Of a DNA stretch of 64,000 bases, positions 1 through 8,779 are shown piece by piece. Made by a program: the position numbers and the translations under genes. A model generated the notes under the pieces. That model saw only the letters and a program-made list of their open reading frames with translations. It had not been told where the DNA came from and ran no database searches. Position 1 is the stretch's first letter. Each line of letters starts with the position of its first letter. Origin of the DNA: UBA2336 sp964419145 (GTDB taxonomy: Bacteria > Bacteroidota > Bacteroidia > Cytophagales > Cyclobacteriaceae); the NCBI GenBank assembly GCA_964419145.1, contig CAYQOM010000010.1, forward strand, positions 49,892-113,891, read 5' to 3'.

Positions 1-280
1 AAGAAGTAGCGCGATGTGCACCTGTAACCCATACTTCGTTATAGGGAACCAGGCCGCCCCAAATTACCCGACCTTTCGTAATCGGTGCAGTGTACTTTAT
101 GGTGATGTGGGCATCACCAATCATCGCATGGGTTTCTTTAGGGAGACTTTTCTTTACCGTGTCGGCTTCAGTGGTTCCTGGCGAAACGGAATGATGCTCA
201 TGATTTTCAGCAGATTCTTTTTTCGATTCGCAGGCACTGAGTAAGGCTGCAAAGCTGACAAGGTAAATTATAAGTCGCAT
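1..280 (-). CDS. DUF2911 family lipoprotein (C-terminus cut by window edge)
   Basis: Partial gene read on the minus strand from ATG at 280; the stop lies outside the window. The visible 93 residues begin MRLIIYLVSFAALLSAC, a lipoprotein signal with lipobox Cys17, then a His/Glu-rich linker. The segment with IKYTAPITKGRVIWGGL followed by VPYNEVWVTGAHRAT matches the start of DUF2911, whose members have a conserved GR.IWG..VPYgeVWrtGAne pattern. Function of the family is unknown. It lies 54 bp downstream of a DUF3347 lipoprotein, at the end of the copper-efflux block, and may be co-transcribed with it. The family call is good; the role is not known. Confidence 0.8.
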   Translation of the reverse strand, partial: MRLIIYLVSFAALLSACESKKESAENHEHHSVSPGTTEADTVKKSLPKETHAMIGDAHITIKYTAPITKGRVIWGGLVPYNEVWVTGAHRATS

Positions 281-294
281 GGTATGATGTTTTT

Positions 295-323
295 AGCGGA
301 TGATGCTGAGGGCATCATCCGCT
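295..323. other. perfect 12-bp hairpin between two lipoprotein genes
   Basis: AGCGGATGATGC (295-306) and its exact complement (312-323) with a 5-nt loop. It sits between the DUF3347 stop and the DUF2911 start. On the minus strand no T-run follows the hairpin, so it is not a classical intrinsic terminator for the upstream gene; it could attenuate or protect the transcript. The T-run is on the other side (plus strand 5'). Confidence 0.5.
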
Positions 324-334
324 GTGATTTATGT

Positions 335-832
335 TTAATTGATGGTTTCCTGCACTGAGCCACAGCGCAGCATGGATGCTCCGAAGTAAGGATTCAAAAC
401 TTGCTTCTCATCGCTTAACCAAAAAGCACCTTTATCATCAAATGCCATCGGGCAGTATTGTTTGTAAACGGTTAATCCGGCTCCACCTTCTTTGGCTAAG
501 TCATACACCGAAACAGAAAGCGCCTCAAAAGCTTCACGTTGCTCTTCGATGTTGTCAGTTTCACCGATGGCTAAAATGTATTCATTTAATTGTTCGGTAT
601 AACTTCCGGTTGAAGCCGCAAGTGCTGTTGCAGCTTCCTTAGCCTTTCCTGCATCGTCATTTACCAATGCATCTTTTAGTGTAAAGTAGCCCGTAAGGAC
701 AGTTTTTAGTTCTTCATTGGTTTCGCTGGTTGATGTTTGGGTAACTTCTTCTGAGGAAGTTTTTTCTGTTTTTCCACAAGCTGCCAGCATCACGGCAACT
801 ACCGCAATCATTAAAATGGTTTTCGTTTTCAT
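335..832 (-). CDS. DUF3347 domain lipoprotein
   Basis: 165 residues. The signal MKTKTILMIAVVAVMLAAC ends in lipobox Cys19, so the product should be a periplasm-facing lipoprotein. After an Ser/Thr/Glu-rich linker comes one DUF3347 domain (about residues 40-160), a helical domain with a conserved C-terminal block YCPMAFDDKGAFWLS followed by NPYFGASMLRCG. The same block ends the adjacent CusB-like adaptor, so the two proteins share a domain. Cys and Met in YCPMAF and MLRCG are good candidates for binding copper (inference). It lies 70 bp downstream of the adaptor gene, same strand, and is probably part of the same operon. Confidence 0.85.
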   Translation of the reverse strand: MKTKTILMIAVVAVMLAACGKTEKTSSEEVTQTSTSETNEELKTVLTGYFTLKDALVNDDAGKAKEAATALAASTGSYTEQLNEYILAIGETDNIEEQREAFEALSVSVYDLAKEGGAGLTVYKQYCPMAFDDKGAFWLSDEKQVLNPYFGASMLRCGSVQETIN

Positions 833-902
833 TACGTTTATAGTTTTAAATTAAAAGTTTGATTTCTGTTTCAATTAGTATTCAATAGCTTGGGTACTCC
901 GT

Positions 903-2591
903 TTACCGTTTTCTAAACACTTCCCGGTTTTCCCCACACCTCAGCATCGAAGCGCCAAAATACGGATTTTTAATGTCTTCGAACTCGCTTAACCAGTACG
1001 CACCTTTATCGTCAAACGCCATGGGGCAATAGGCACGGTATGCTTTCTCACTGGTAAGTCCGAATAACTCCACCGCTTCAATTAAATGATCGGAGAGCAA
1101 TTCAAAATCTTTTCGTTGTGCTTCCACATCGGTTTTCGTGCTGATACCGGTGGCGCCTTGTTCCATGGGTTTCAGTAACGCCATCCATTCATCATGCGCC
1201 TGACCTTCCAGTAATTTCATGTCTACTGCTTTCAGTGTTTTCAATACCTCTTTGGCGGCTGTGGCTGCGCGCAGTGGATTGGATTCTACCAGCGCATTCT
1301 TAACACCAAAATACGTATCGGCTACTGCGGTAAGTTGTTCCCGGAAAGTTTCCGGTACTTCAAGTGATTTCGTTTCCGGTGCACTCATCATGCTGTAGTT
1401 GCCGCTGAGTTGGGCGGAGGCATCTACCGCAAATACACCGTTGCTTACCACTTCTTCTCCTTCGTCCAGTCCGTTTTCAATAAGGTACATATCCTTCATC
1501 CGTGCGCCCAGGGTTATTTCTCTGCGCTCGAAAGCCGGTGTTGATCCTTGCTGTTTAACATATACTATGGAGCGTTTACCAGTCCACAATACTGCTGTAG
1601 CCGGAATGGCAAGTCCGGTTGCTTTTGTGTTCATTTTAGTTTGGAGGGTTGCGTTTACGAGCATTTCGGGTTTTAGGAAATTGCCAGTGTTCGGCACAAC
1701 CGCCCGTACATCTACCGACCGTGTTTCCGGATTGACCACCGGGTTGATATATTGAATGGTGGCAGTAAAATCTCTTCCCGGAATCGAAGGAACGGTAAAG
1801 GTTATGATTGAACCTGTTTTGATCCAGCTCAGATCACTTTCATACGCATCCAGTACTACCCACACCGATGATAAATTGGCAATCTCCATCATGATGCTTC
1901 CGGTGGAAACGTAATCACCCAACGCGACCTGGCGTTTGGTAACCACACCAGAAGCATCGGCATACACATCCAGTGTGGTGGTAACGTTGCCAGAACTTTC
2001 AATCTGTTCAATCTGTTTATCACTGATTCTCCACAGGCGAAGTTTTTCTTTGGCCGCTTCATAAAGTTGTGGCGAAAGGGTGGCCATCTTTTTGGCTTCC
2101 AACAGTTCACGCTGCGCGGTAACCAATTCAGGAGAGTAAACGGTGGCAATCTTTTCACCTTTGCGCACTTCCTGTCCTTCAAAATTCACAAACAGTTTTT
2201 CTATTCGCCCAGGAAACTTGGCTGTTACCACAGAAAGTTGCTTTTCATTGATCTTTACTTTTCCGGTAAGGGTTAGTTCGTTGGATGCGGAAACTGATTT
2301 CACTTTAGTAGTTTGAATGTTTGCCAGCGCAATAGCCTCGGGTGTCATTTCATGAACGTTTGGATTTGATGAGCCGCTAGCGGAGCTAACCGGAATAAGA
2401 TCCATGCCGCACAGCGGACATTTACCCGGGCCTTGCTGGCGGATTTGCGGATGCATGGAGCAGGTATACTCGGTGGCAGCTTCTGTACTATGATCGTGTG
2501 ATGCAGATCCTTCTCCTCCAAAAATTATCCAGCCAAGCAATAACCCGATGGCCAGAAGGGCGATGTTGATGATGATTGATTTTGGTTTCAT
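903..2591 (-). CDS. cusB: CusB-like RND efflux periplasmic adaptor with N-terminal metal-binding and C-terminal DUF3347 domains
   Basis: 562 residues, longer than a plain membrane-fusion protein. An N-terminal membrane anchor (about 6-26) is followed by a His-rich stretch and a heavy-metal-binding domain at 42-68 with YTCSMHP and GKCPLCGMDLIPV (Cys44, Cys58, Cys61). Then come the barrel-sandwich/alpha-hairpin/beta-barrel parts of an RND adaptor (about 95-410), including LYVNFEGQEVRKGEKI-like lipoyl motifs. Residues from about 420 to the end form a DUF3347 domain ending in YCPMAFDDKGAYWLS and NPYFGASMLRCG. It precedes the TolC-like gene's stop by 6 bp; cusA, cusC and cusB run in that order as one operon. 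Role: passes Cu(I)/Ag(I) or a similar ion to the pump (family knowledge; metal specificity not proven). Confidence 0.9.
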   Translation of the reverse strand: MKPKSIIINIALLAIGLLLGWIIFGGEGSASHDHSTEAATEYTCSMHPQIRQQGPGKCPLCGMDLIPVSSASGSSNPNVHEMTPEAIALANIQTTKVKSVSASNELTLTGKVKINEKQLSVVTAKFPGRIEKLFVNFEGQEVRKGEKIATVYSPELVTAQRELLEAKKMATLSPQLYEAAKEKLRLWRISDKQIEQIESSGNVTTTLDVYADASGVVTKRQVALGDYVSTGSIMMEIANLSSVWVVLDAYESDLSWIKTGSIITFTVPSIPGRDFTATIQYINPVVNPETRSVDVRAVVPNTGNFLKPEMLVNATLQTKMNTKATGLAIPATAVLWTGKRSIVYVKQQGSTPAFERREITLGARMKDMYLIENGLDEGEEVVSNGVFAVDASAQLSGNYSMMSAPETKSLEVPETFREQLTAVADTYFGVKNALVESNPLRAATAAKEVLKTLKAVDMKLLEGQAHDEWMALLKPMEQGATGISTKTDVEAQRKDFELLSDHLIEAVELFGLTSEKAYRAYCPMAFDDKGAYWLSEFEDIKNPYFGASMLRCGENREVFRKR

Positions 2592-2597
2592 ATTTCT

Positions 2598-4136
2598 TTA
2601 GTCTTTGATGCTTGTTGATACTAAGTCTTCGATTCCCATTAGTTTAGTAATCCCCGATACGGTTATATGTTGTTCTGTAATTGAGCTAACTTGTTGTTGC
2701 TGATAATTCAATAGCGTTTGCCGCAGACGCAAGATTTCTTCCATGTTACCGGTGCCTGTACTGTAAGCTGTAGTCATCAGTCGGATGGCTTGATGGGTAA
2801 TGGTAATCTGCTCGTTCAGCAATTGCAATTGCCTGTTGTTATTATCATATTCATTCAGCCGTTGTTCAAGCTCGTTCAGTAAATCCAGTTTGGCGGCTTC
2901 CTTATTTTGTGAAGCCGACTGGTAGAGATATTCAGCTTCTTTCCGTTGCGCGGTGTACTTCTTGCGGTAGATGGGCAACGTCATCGTTACCATAGGCATA
3001 AACATATTGTCACCACCCATGGACACGTTCATCAGTTCGTCTTGCCGGGGACGAAACACCATGTAGGTTACGCCCACACCAATCATCGGGCGCCCCATTA
3101 GTGTTGCCATACGTTGTTGCGCTTCACGAGCTTTTTCATCCCACGCGTACATCTTAACCATGGGGTGATTTTGAATCGCGGAATCTTGAATGATGGAAAG
3201 TGATGCCGGCAATTGAACGGATGTTAATGTATCGGCAATAACAATTGATTCAGATGTGGGTCGGTTCAGCAAATTGTTGAAGCGCGTTTCCAAGGGTTTG
3301 CGTGAGGCTTTTAGAATTTCAATTCGCGTTTCCAATTCTTTCATCAGGAGTTGAATGAGCAAAACATCCACCATGGAACCAGACGATCCGCCCTGCATGC
3401 CGCCCATACTGGAAGATGTGTTGGTTGAGGAAGCAGGTGTTGTATTGCCGCCCATGCTCATACCACTCATGCCTCCTGATGCAGGCGTTGATGTGGTTGG
3501 GGTTGCTGTGTTTGTGCTCATGGGATTGGCACTTCCACTTGTTCCGGTTTTAAAGCGAGTGAGTGCCAGTTGCTCATATGTTTTTAGTATTTCTTTTTCC
3601 TGTTCAAGTAATTTCAGGTCTTGGTCGATTTGGTAGAGTTTGAACCAAACACTGCGTACATCATGAAAGAGATTAATCTTCGCTTCCTGGAACGAAGCAA
3701 ACTTCATCTGTGCCATGTAGGTAGCTTCGTTTTTTGCGGCATTTAAAGATCCAAACCACGGAAACATTTGCATGACGGAAATATCAGATAGCTGCTGCCC
3801 CATGAAACGTTCCATGTACAACCCTTCTTTGGAGATGAACATGGCAAACGATAACTCAGGATCAGGTAACGTTCCGGCCTGCGGCAATTTTTCCAGGGCG
3901 GAGTAGTATTCGCTGTATTTGGCCTTGAGTGCTGGATTGTTTGCTCCGGCTATTTGTAAATAATCAGCGATCGATTGCGCTTGCGCAAAATGAGCGATGA
4001 TTATCAAATAAATGACAAACCCCCTTTGTGCACTTAGCGAGAGTCTTTGCGTTCTTTGCGTGAAAAAATTTAACGCAGAGGCCGCAAAGAATGCGCAGAG
4101 GTCGCGGAGTGTATTAATAATTTTTTTTGCTTTCAT
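2598..4136 (-). CDS. cusC: TolC-family outer membrane efflux channel, with Met-rich insertion and repeat-derived N-terminus
   Basis: 512 residues from ATG at 4136, chosen because it begins 7 bp after the cusA stop; an upstream in-frame ATG at 4199 would overlap cusA by 56 bp. Two TolC-type coiled repeats (long helices about 70-200 and 265-480) mark an outer membrane channel for the CusA/CusB pump. Two oddities. First, residues about 8-39 are encoded by an interspersed repeat (4020-4116), so the hydrophobic signal core (VIYLIIIAHFAQAQ, about 41-54) is preceded by an unusually long n-region. Second, residues about 199-255 are a low-complexity Ser/Thr/Gly/Met insert with many Met (e.g. SGGMSGMSMGG), which could be a periplasmic metal-binding loop (inference). 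Confidence 0.88.
   Translation of the reverse strand: MKAKKIINTLRDLCAFFAASALNFFTQRTQRLSLSAQRGFVIYLIIIAHFAQAQSIADYLQIAGANNPALKAKYSEYYSALEKLPQAGTLPDPELSFAMFISKEGLYMERFMGQQLSDISVMQMFPWFGSLNAAKNEATYMAQMKFASFQEAKINLFHDVRSVWFKLYQIDQDLKLLEQEKEILKTYEQLALTRFKTGTSGSANPMSTNTATPTTSTPASGGMSGMSMGGNTTPASSTNTSSSMGGMQGGSSGSMVDVLLIQLLMKELETRIEILKASRKPLETRFNNLLNRPTSESIVIADTLTSVQLPASLSIIQDSAIQNHPMVKMYAWDEKAREAQQRMATLMGRPMIGVGVTYMVFRPRQDELMNVSMGGDNMFMPMVTMTLPIYRKKYTAQRKEAEYLYQSASQNKEAAKLDLLNELEQRLNEYDNNNRQLQLLNEQITITHQAIRLMTTAYSTGTGNMEEILRLRQTLLNYQQQQVSSITEQHITVSGITKLMGIEDLVSTSIKD
4020..4116. repeat. interspersed TTTGCG/CGCAAA inverted repeat lying inside the TolC coding sequence
   Basis: Contains TCTTTGCGTTCTTTGCG on one arm and CGCAAAGAATGCGCAGAGG on the other, the hallmark of a repeat family also seen at 35254-35326 and 44947-45098. 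Here it is read through in frame and encodes about 32 residues ahead of the signal peptide core of the TolC-like protein. Confidence 0.75.
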
Positions 4137-4143
4137 GAGGATA

Positions 4144-7100
4144 TTAATTGTCAGTTTTAACTTTTCGTTCTTCATTCCATGAATAGAGTACCGGAACAAT
4201 AAACAGGGTAATCAATGCCACCACCATGCCTCCAAATGTTGGAATGGCCATCGGTATCATAATGTCAGATCCTCTTCCTGATGAGGTGAGTACTGGAAGA
4301 AGTGCCAGCAACGTGGTTGCGGTAGTCATCAAACACGGTCGCACCCTGCGTAAGCCTGCTTCAAGTACGGCTTTGCGCACTTCGCTGGTGGTTTCGGGTT
4401 TATGTTTCTGCAAACTTTGTGTGAGATAGGTTCCAATCACCACCCCATCATCCGTGGCAATACCGAACAACGCGATGAAGCCTACCCATACGGCAACACT
4501 CAGGTTGAAAGTGCGCATTTGAAACAGCTCTCTGAAGTTTGTCCCAAAGAAGCTGAAGTCCATGAACCAATCCTGACCGTATAGCCACAACATCATAAAG
4601 CCTCCGGCAAAGGCCATGGCGATGGCAGAGAAAATAAATAGAGAAGTAGCTACCGATCGGAATTGGAAATACAGAATCAAGAAGATAATCATCAGCGAAA
4701 GAGGTATCACAATGCTCAGTCGTTTTTCTGCACGCAGTTGATTTTCGTAGCTACCTGAGAATTTATAACTCACGCCTGCAGGAACGATCAGTTCACCAGC
4801 TTTAATCTTTTCGTTTAAAAAACGTTGGGCTTCTTCCACTACCGATACTTCAGCATAGCCATCTTTCTTATCAAGCAAAACGTAACCCACCAGGAAAGAA
4901 TCTTCTCCGCGAATCATCATTGGTCCGGGACGGTACACGATGGTGGCGATTTCGCTTAGGGGAATTTGCGCACCGGTTGGTGTGGCAATAAAAATCTTGC
5001 TGATCGATTCCGGGTCGCTACGCCACTCGCGTGCATAACGTGCGCGAATGGAATAACGCTCGCGTCCCTCTACGGTGGTGGTCATACCCATGCCTCCCAA
5101 CGCCACTTCAATGTATTCTTGCACATCCACTACGTTGAGTCCGTAGCGTGCCATAGCCTTGCGGTCAAGATCAATTTCCATGTAGGGTTTGCCCAAGGAA
5201 CGATCGGCATACACAGCTTCCGGTTTTACTGAGGGCACTTCTTTTAATTGCTTTTCAAGCTCCAGACTGAACGACTCAATGGTTTTTAAATCCGGGCCGT
5301 ATACTTTTAATCCCATCGGTGCGCGCATGCCGGTTTGTAGCATTACTAATCGTGTTTCAATGGGTTGGAGTTTTGGTGCAGACGTAACACCCGGTATGTT
5401 CGCGACTTTTACAATTTCATCCCAGATGTCATTCGGACTCTTGATATGATCGCGCCACTGACGGAAGTATTCACCAGAGTTGTCTTCAATCAGATTACCC
5501 TTCTCATCGCGGATAAAGTTTCCGTCATCATCAACCTGGAAGCGTAATTTTCTACCATTGACATCCGTGATGTATTCTGATTTATACAGAATCACATTTT
5601 CATACATCGACATCGGTGCAGGATCGAGCGCAGTCTCGGCACGGCCTGCTTTTCCTACCACCATCTCCACTTCGGGGATAGCTGTTACGAGCATGTCGAG
5701 TTGTTGAAGTACCTGTTTGTTTGCTTCCACACCCGCATGCGGCATGGATGTAGGCATGAGCAGGAAAGCACCTTCATCCAATGAAGGCATAAACTCTTTG
5801 CCCATACCGGGAAAAGTATGGGATAAGGAACTCCACACAGAAGTGGTGCGAATGTTCCAGCCGATGGTATCAAAACTTTTTTCCACAAAGCCGAACACTT
5901 TGCTGAAGCCCAGCATGATATTCAGGCCGAGCAGCGTGATGAAAGCGGGGATCAGTAAAAATTTCACTTTGTTATCTAAACACCAGGTGAGAATGCGTGG
6001 GTATAGCCGAATAAAAATGGAGAAGCCACCCAGCACCAAGCCAATGATGAGCAGAATGAAAATAAAATTCAGAATAATGCTGTTGTGTACACCCAATGGC
6101 AACCACGTAGTAGCCAGCAGCCACGAAACGGCAGCCACGGAAATCGCCACGGTAATGGTTTCATGGAAACGGGAATACCTTTCCGGATAAAAGTGATCAA
6201 GCAGGTTATTGATCGCAAACATTATTAACGCGATTCCCGCCCAGGGCAGGTAAGCGATAGCAACGTACAATCCAGCCAACGCCAACAGGCCATTGCCGAT
6301 TAGTCTGAATTTACCCGTACTGGTTTTCCAGCCGAACACCCAATGTGAAAAGGCGGGCATGATAATGAGAGTAAAAATCAACGCGGCCACCAGTGCAAAA
6401 GTTTTGGTGTAGGCCAGCGGTCCAAACAACTTGCCTTCCGCTGCCTGCAGGGTAAACACAGGTAGAAAACTTACAATGGTGGTGGATACAGCGGTGATGA
6501 TGGCAGATGAAACTTCGGATACTGCGTTGTAAACTGTGGTTAACAACGATTGCTCTTTCGGAGCTTCTTCCAGGTGTTTCAATACGTTTTCGTTCAGGAT
6601 GATACCTAAATCCACCATCGTTCCAATCGCGATGGCAATTCCTGAAAGGGCAACAATGTTCGCATCCACATGAAAGTATTTCATGAAGATGAAGCACATC
6701 AGTACCGCTAACGGAAGCAAAGCAGAGATGAGAAACGAGGCCCGCAGGTTGTACACCATCACGATGATGACAATGATCGTAATCAGAATTTGCAATGTGA
6801 TGGCATCGTTCAGTGTTCCCAGCGTTTCATAGATAAGTTGTGTTCGATCGTAAAAAGGTACGATGGTCACTTTTGATGTTCTGCCATCATCCAGTTTTTT
6901 GGATGGAAGACCCTGGGAGATTTCGTTGATTTTTTCTTTAACGTTATTGATTACGGCAAGCGGATTATCGCCATACCGGGCAATCACCACGCCTCCAACG
7001 GCTTCTGCTCCACTTTTATCCAGCACGCCAAGCATCGAGCGATCAGCGGGGCCGAGCGTAACATGCGCAATATCTTTTATTCTGACAGGAACATTTTGAT

Positions 7101-7905
7101 TTACCCGCACAACCGCATTCTCAATGTCTTCCAGTTGTTTTACATAGCCAAGTCCGCGGATGAGGTATTCCACGCGGTTTATCTCTACCGTGTTGGCGCC
7201 CACATCGCGGTTGCTGTTGCGAAGCGCCTGCATCACTTCCATCATGGAAATGTTCCAGGTCTTCATGGCTACCGGATCAAGATCAACCTGGTACTCTTTA
7301 ATATAACCGCCCACACTGGCCACTTCGGCTACACCTTCTGCACCGGTAAGTGCATAGCGTACCTGAAAATCCTGGATGGTTCGCAGTTCATGCAAATCCC
7401 ATCCACCGGCCGGGTTTCCGTTTTCATCGCGGCCTTCCAGGGTGTACCAATACACCTGGCCTAAGGCGGTTGCGTCAGGTCCGAGTTTGGGTTGCACTTC
7501 TTCAGGTAATAATCCGGAAGGAAGCGCGCTTAGCTTTTCCAGAATGCGCGAACGGCTCCAGTAGTATTCAACTTCATCATCAAAAATGATGTAGATGGAC
7601 GAGAAGCCGAACATGGATGTGCTGCGGATGGCTTTTACACCAGGCATTCCCAACAAAGCTGTTGTAAGCGGATAGGTGATTTGATCTTCTACGTCCTGCG
7701 GTGAGCGGCCCATCCATTCGGTGAAAACAATTTGTTGATTTTCTCCGATGTCGGGAATGGCATCAACCGGTACCGGATCTTGCGGTAGAAAACCAATGTT
7801 CCAGTTGAATGGGGCAGTAACCAATCCCCAGCCAACGATGGCCAGGAGCACGAGTACGGTTACGAGTTTTTGTTCGAGAAAAAATTTTATTATGCGATTA
7901 ATCAT
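4144..7905 (-). CDS. cusA: CusA/CzcA-type heavy-metal RND efflux permease
   Basis: 1253 residues; the family is usually near 1040-1050, the extra length lying in the TM7/8-side insertion around residues 530-680 and in periplasmic loops. The N-terminus MINRIIKFFLEQKLVTVLVL is the typical first membrane helix, followed by the porter segment DAIPDIGENQQIVFTEWMGR and QDVEDQITYPLTTAL. TM4 carries the charged motif GTMVDLGIILNENV (Asp and Glu of the proton relay in HME-RND pumps). Final helices carry RRVRPCLMTTATTLLALLPV, a family hallmark. First gene of a cusA-cusC-cusB-DUF3347 operon. Drives proton-coupled export of a metal ion from periplasm to outside; copper or silver is most likely given CopA, HMA proteins and CutC nearby. 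Confidence 0.93.
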   Translation of the reverse strand: MINRIIKFFLEQKLVTVLVLLAIVGWGLVTAPFNWNIGFLPQDPVPVDAIPDIGENQQIVFTEWMGRSPQDVEDQITYPLTTALLGMPGVKAIRSTSMFGFSSIYIIFDDEVEYYWSRSRILEKLSALPSGLLPEEVQPKLGPDATALGQVYWYTLEGRDENGNPAGGWDLHELRTIQDFQVRYALTGAEGVAEVASVGGYIKEYQVDLDPVAMKTWNISMMEVMQALRNSNRDVGANTVEINRVEYLIRGLGYVKQLEDIENAVVRVNQNVPVRIKDIAHVTLGPADRSMLGVLDKSGAEAVGGVVIARYGDNPLAVINNVKEKINEISQGLPSKKLDDGRTSKVTIVPFYDRTQLIYETLGTLNDAITLQILITIIVIIVMVYNLRASFLISALLPLAVLMCFIFMKYFHVDANIVALSGIAIAIGTMVDLGIILNENVLKHLEEAPKEQSLLTTVYNAVSEVSSAIITAVSTTIVSFLPVFTLQAAEGKLFGPLAYTKTFALVAALIFTLIIMPAFSHWVFGWKTSTGKFRLIGNGLLALAGLYVAIAYLPWAGIALIMFAINNLLDHFYPERYSRFHETITVAISVAAVSWLLATTWLPLGVHNSIILNFIFILLIIGLVLGGFSIFIRLYPRILTWCLDNKVKFLLIPAFITLLGLNIMLGFSKVFGFVEKSFDTIGWNIRTTSVWSSLSHTFPGMGKEFMPSLDEGAFLLMPTSMPHAGVEANKQVLQQLDMLVTAIPEVEMVVGKAGRAETALDPAPMSMYENVILYKSEYITDVNGRKLRFQVDDDGNFIRDEKGNLIEDNSGEYFRQWRDHIKSPNDIWDEIVKVANIPGVTSAPKLQPIETRLVMLQTGMRAPMGLKVYGPDLKTIESFSLELEKQLKEVPSVKPEAVYADRSLGKPYMEIDLDRKAMARYGLNVVDVQEYIEVALGGMGMTTTVEGRERYSIRARYAREWRSDPESISKIFIATPTGAQIPLSEIATIVYRPGPMMIRGEDSFLVGYVLLDKKDGYAEVSVVEEAQRFLNEKIKAGELIVPAGVSYKFSGSYENQLRAEKRLSIVIPLSLMIIFLILYFQFRSVATSLFIFSAIAMAFAGGFMMLWLYGQDWFMDFSFFGTNFRELFQMRTFNLSVAVWVGFIALFGIATDDGVVIGTYLTQSLQKHKPETTSEVRKAVLEAGLRRVRPCLMTTATTLLALLPVLTSSGRGSDIMIPMAIPTFGGMVVALITLFIVPVLYSWNEERKVKTDN

Positions 7906-7983
7906 AGTTCTGTTCTGTTGACTTCCTGAAAATGGAAATAAGAAGACACACCCATCTCATGAATGAGAAAGGCAGAACAGCGA

Positions 7984-8391
7984 TCAGATTAAGAAAGATT
8001 GAATCGAAATGAGAATATCATTCCCCGTAAGGGCAGGAGGATGATCAGAAAAATACAGGACAGGATTTACTTCAACGGTTGGAATGATTTCAGAAAGGAC
8101 AGCCGTTTGATGGAGTATAACAGAAGAAGAAACATCCGCAACGGAGACAATTGCTGCATTTGCTTTTAGATCCTGCGATTGATGAACAATCTGTTCATCG
8201 TCACAGCATCCTTCCATGGCTTTGCGGTGGCAAGGTGGCAGTTGATTGTGACCACATCCATCGGCATCATTCAAAAATGCAACGGCTTTAACGGTGCCGC
8301 CACAAGAGTGCACGCCCACATAAAAACTGCTCGAAGCCAGCAGCACAAGCGCGGCCAGCAGGAGGGAAGATATGGTGCGGAACATGTTCAT
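7984..8391 (-). CDS. HYC_CC_PP family small Cys/His-rich protein
   Basis: 135 residues with a signal peptide or N-terminal helix (about 8-26), then HSCGG, a DGCGH motif, PPCHRKAMEGCCDDE, giving a cluster of Cys and His. This matches the small Bacteroidota family named HYC_CC_PP for its conserved H-Y-C, C-C and P-P positions; here the first motif is HSC rather than HYC. It lies directly upstream of cusA (78 bp), so a role in periplasmic metal binding or sensing for the pump is likely (inference). Two start codons are possible (8391 and 8385). A TAnnTTTG box lies immediately upstream, which would give a very short leader. Confidence 0.75.
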   Translation of the reverse strand: MNMFRTISSLLLAALVLLASSSFYVGVHSCGGTVKAVAFLNDADGCGHNQLPPCHRKAMEGCCDDEQIVHQSQDLKANAAIVSVADVSSSVILHQTAVLSEIIPTVEVNPVLYFSDHPPALTGNDILISIQSFLI

Positions 8392-8398
8392 GGGTAAG

Positions 8399-8406
8399 CA
8401 AATGTA
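8399..8406 (-). promoter_or_regulatory. putative -7 box (TACATTTG) of the HYC_CC_PP/cus operon
   Basis: On the minus strand TACATTTG matches the Bacteroidota -7 consensus TAnnTTTG and lies 7 nt before the first ATG (13 nt before the second). No good -33 TTG is seen 20 nt upstream. If real, the mRNA is leaderless or starts at the second ATG with a short leader. Confidence 0.4.
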
Positions 8407-8500
8407 CGGATTTAAGCTGTTTTGGATTTATAAAATTATGGGAGAGGCTTATAGAATTGTCAAAAGTCACTTTTTTAATCCCTTTGAAGGCTTTTATAAA

Positions 8501-8527
8501 TAGGCCCCAGGCTTTCGCCTGAGGCTA
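8501..8527 (-). terminator. imperfect hairpin downstream of the HMA protein genes
   Basis: TAGGCCCCAGGC pairs with GCCTGAGGCTA with one bulge and one mismatch around a TTTC loop. It lies 24 nt past the stop of the HMA protein gene on the minus strand and before the HYC_CC_PP promoter. The following T content (CTATTTAT) is weak, so termination is plausible but not certain. Confidence 0.4.
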
Positions 8528-8550
8528 TTCACCTCAAGTTTCCGGTCTGA

Positions 8551-8757
8551 TTAAATCTGTTCAGCCTTATAGCCGGCCCTCTCCACAGCTTCTTTTATTT
8601 TGGCGGCATCCGCTTCGTCTGCGATCGTCAGAACTTTGGCGGGGTTGTTCAGGTCAACTTCCCAGTTACCTTCGCCAACCGTTTCATTTAAGTGTGGGGT
8701 TACATTGGCAATGCAGCCGGAACATTTGATGTTGGTTTTGAATTTGAGTGTTTCCAT
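8551..8757 (-). CDS. heavy-metal-associated (HMA) domain protein, copper chaperone-like
   Basis: 68 residues, one complete HMA (CopZ/Atx1-like) ferredoxin-like fold. The metal site is KCSGC (Cys12, Cys15), with the usual GYKA near the end of the domain. Such chaperones carry Cu(I) in the cytosol to CopA-type ATPases or regulators. It sits 22 bp downstream of a second HMA-like gene whose site lacks one Cys, so the two are probably co-transcribed. No signal peptide. Confidence 0.85.
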   Translation of the reverse strand: METLKFKTNIKCSGCIANVTPHLNETVGEGNWEVDLNNPAKVLTIADEADAAKIKEAVERAGYKAEQI

Positions 8758-8779
8758 TTCTCACGTATTAAAATCAATC

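Noticed and set aside
4137..4199. 21-residue N-terminal extension of the TolC-like protein
   Set aside because: Overlaps the end of cusA by 56 bp and adds no signal; the ATG at 4136 follows the cusA stop.
5717..6190. 157-residue frame opposite cusA
   Set aside because: Antisense shadow of a strongly conserved pump gene; no own features.
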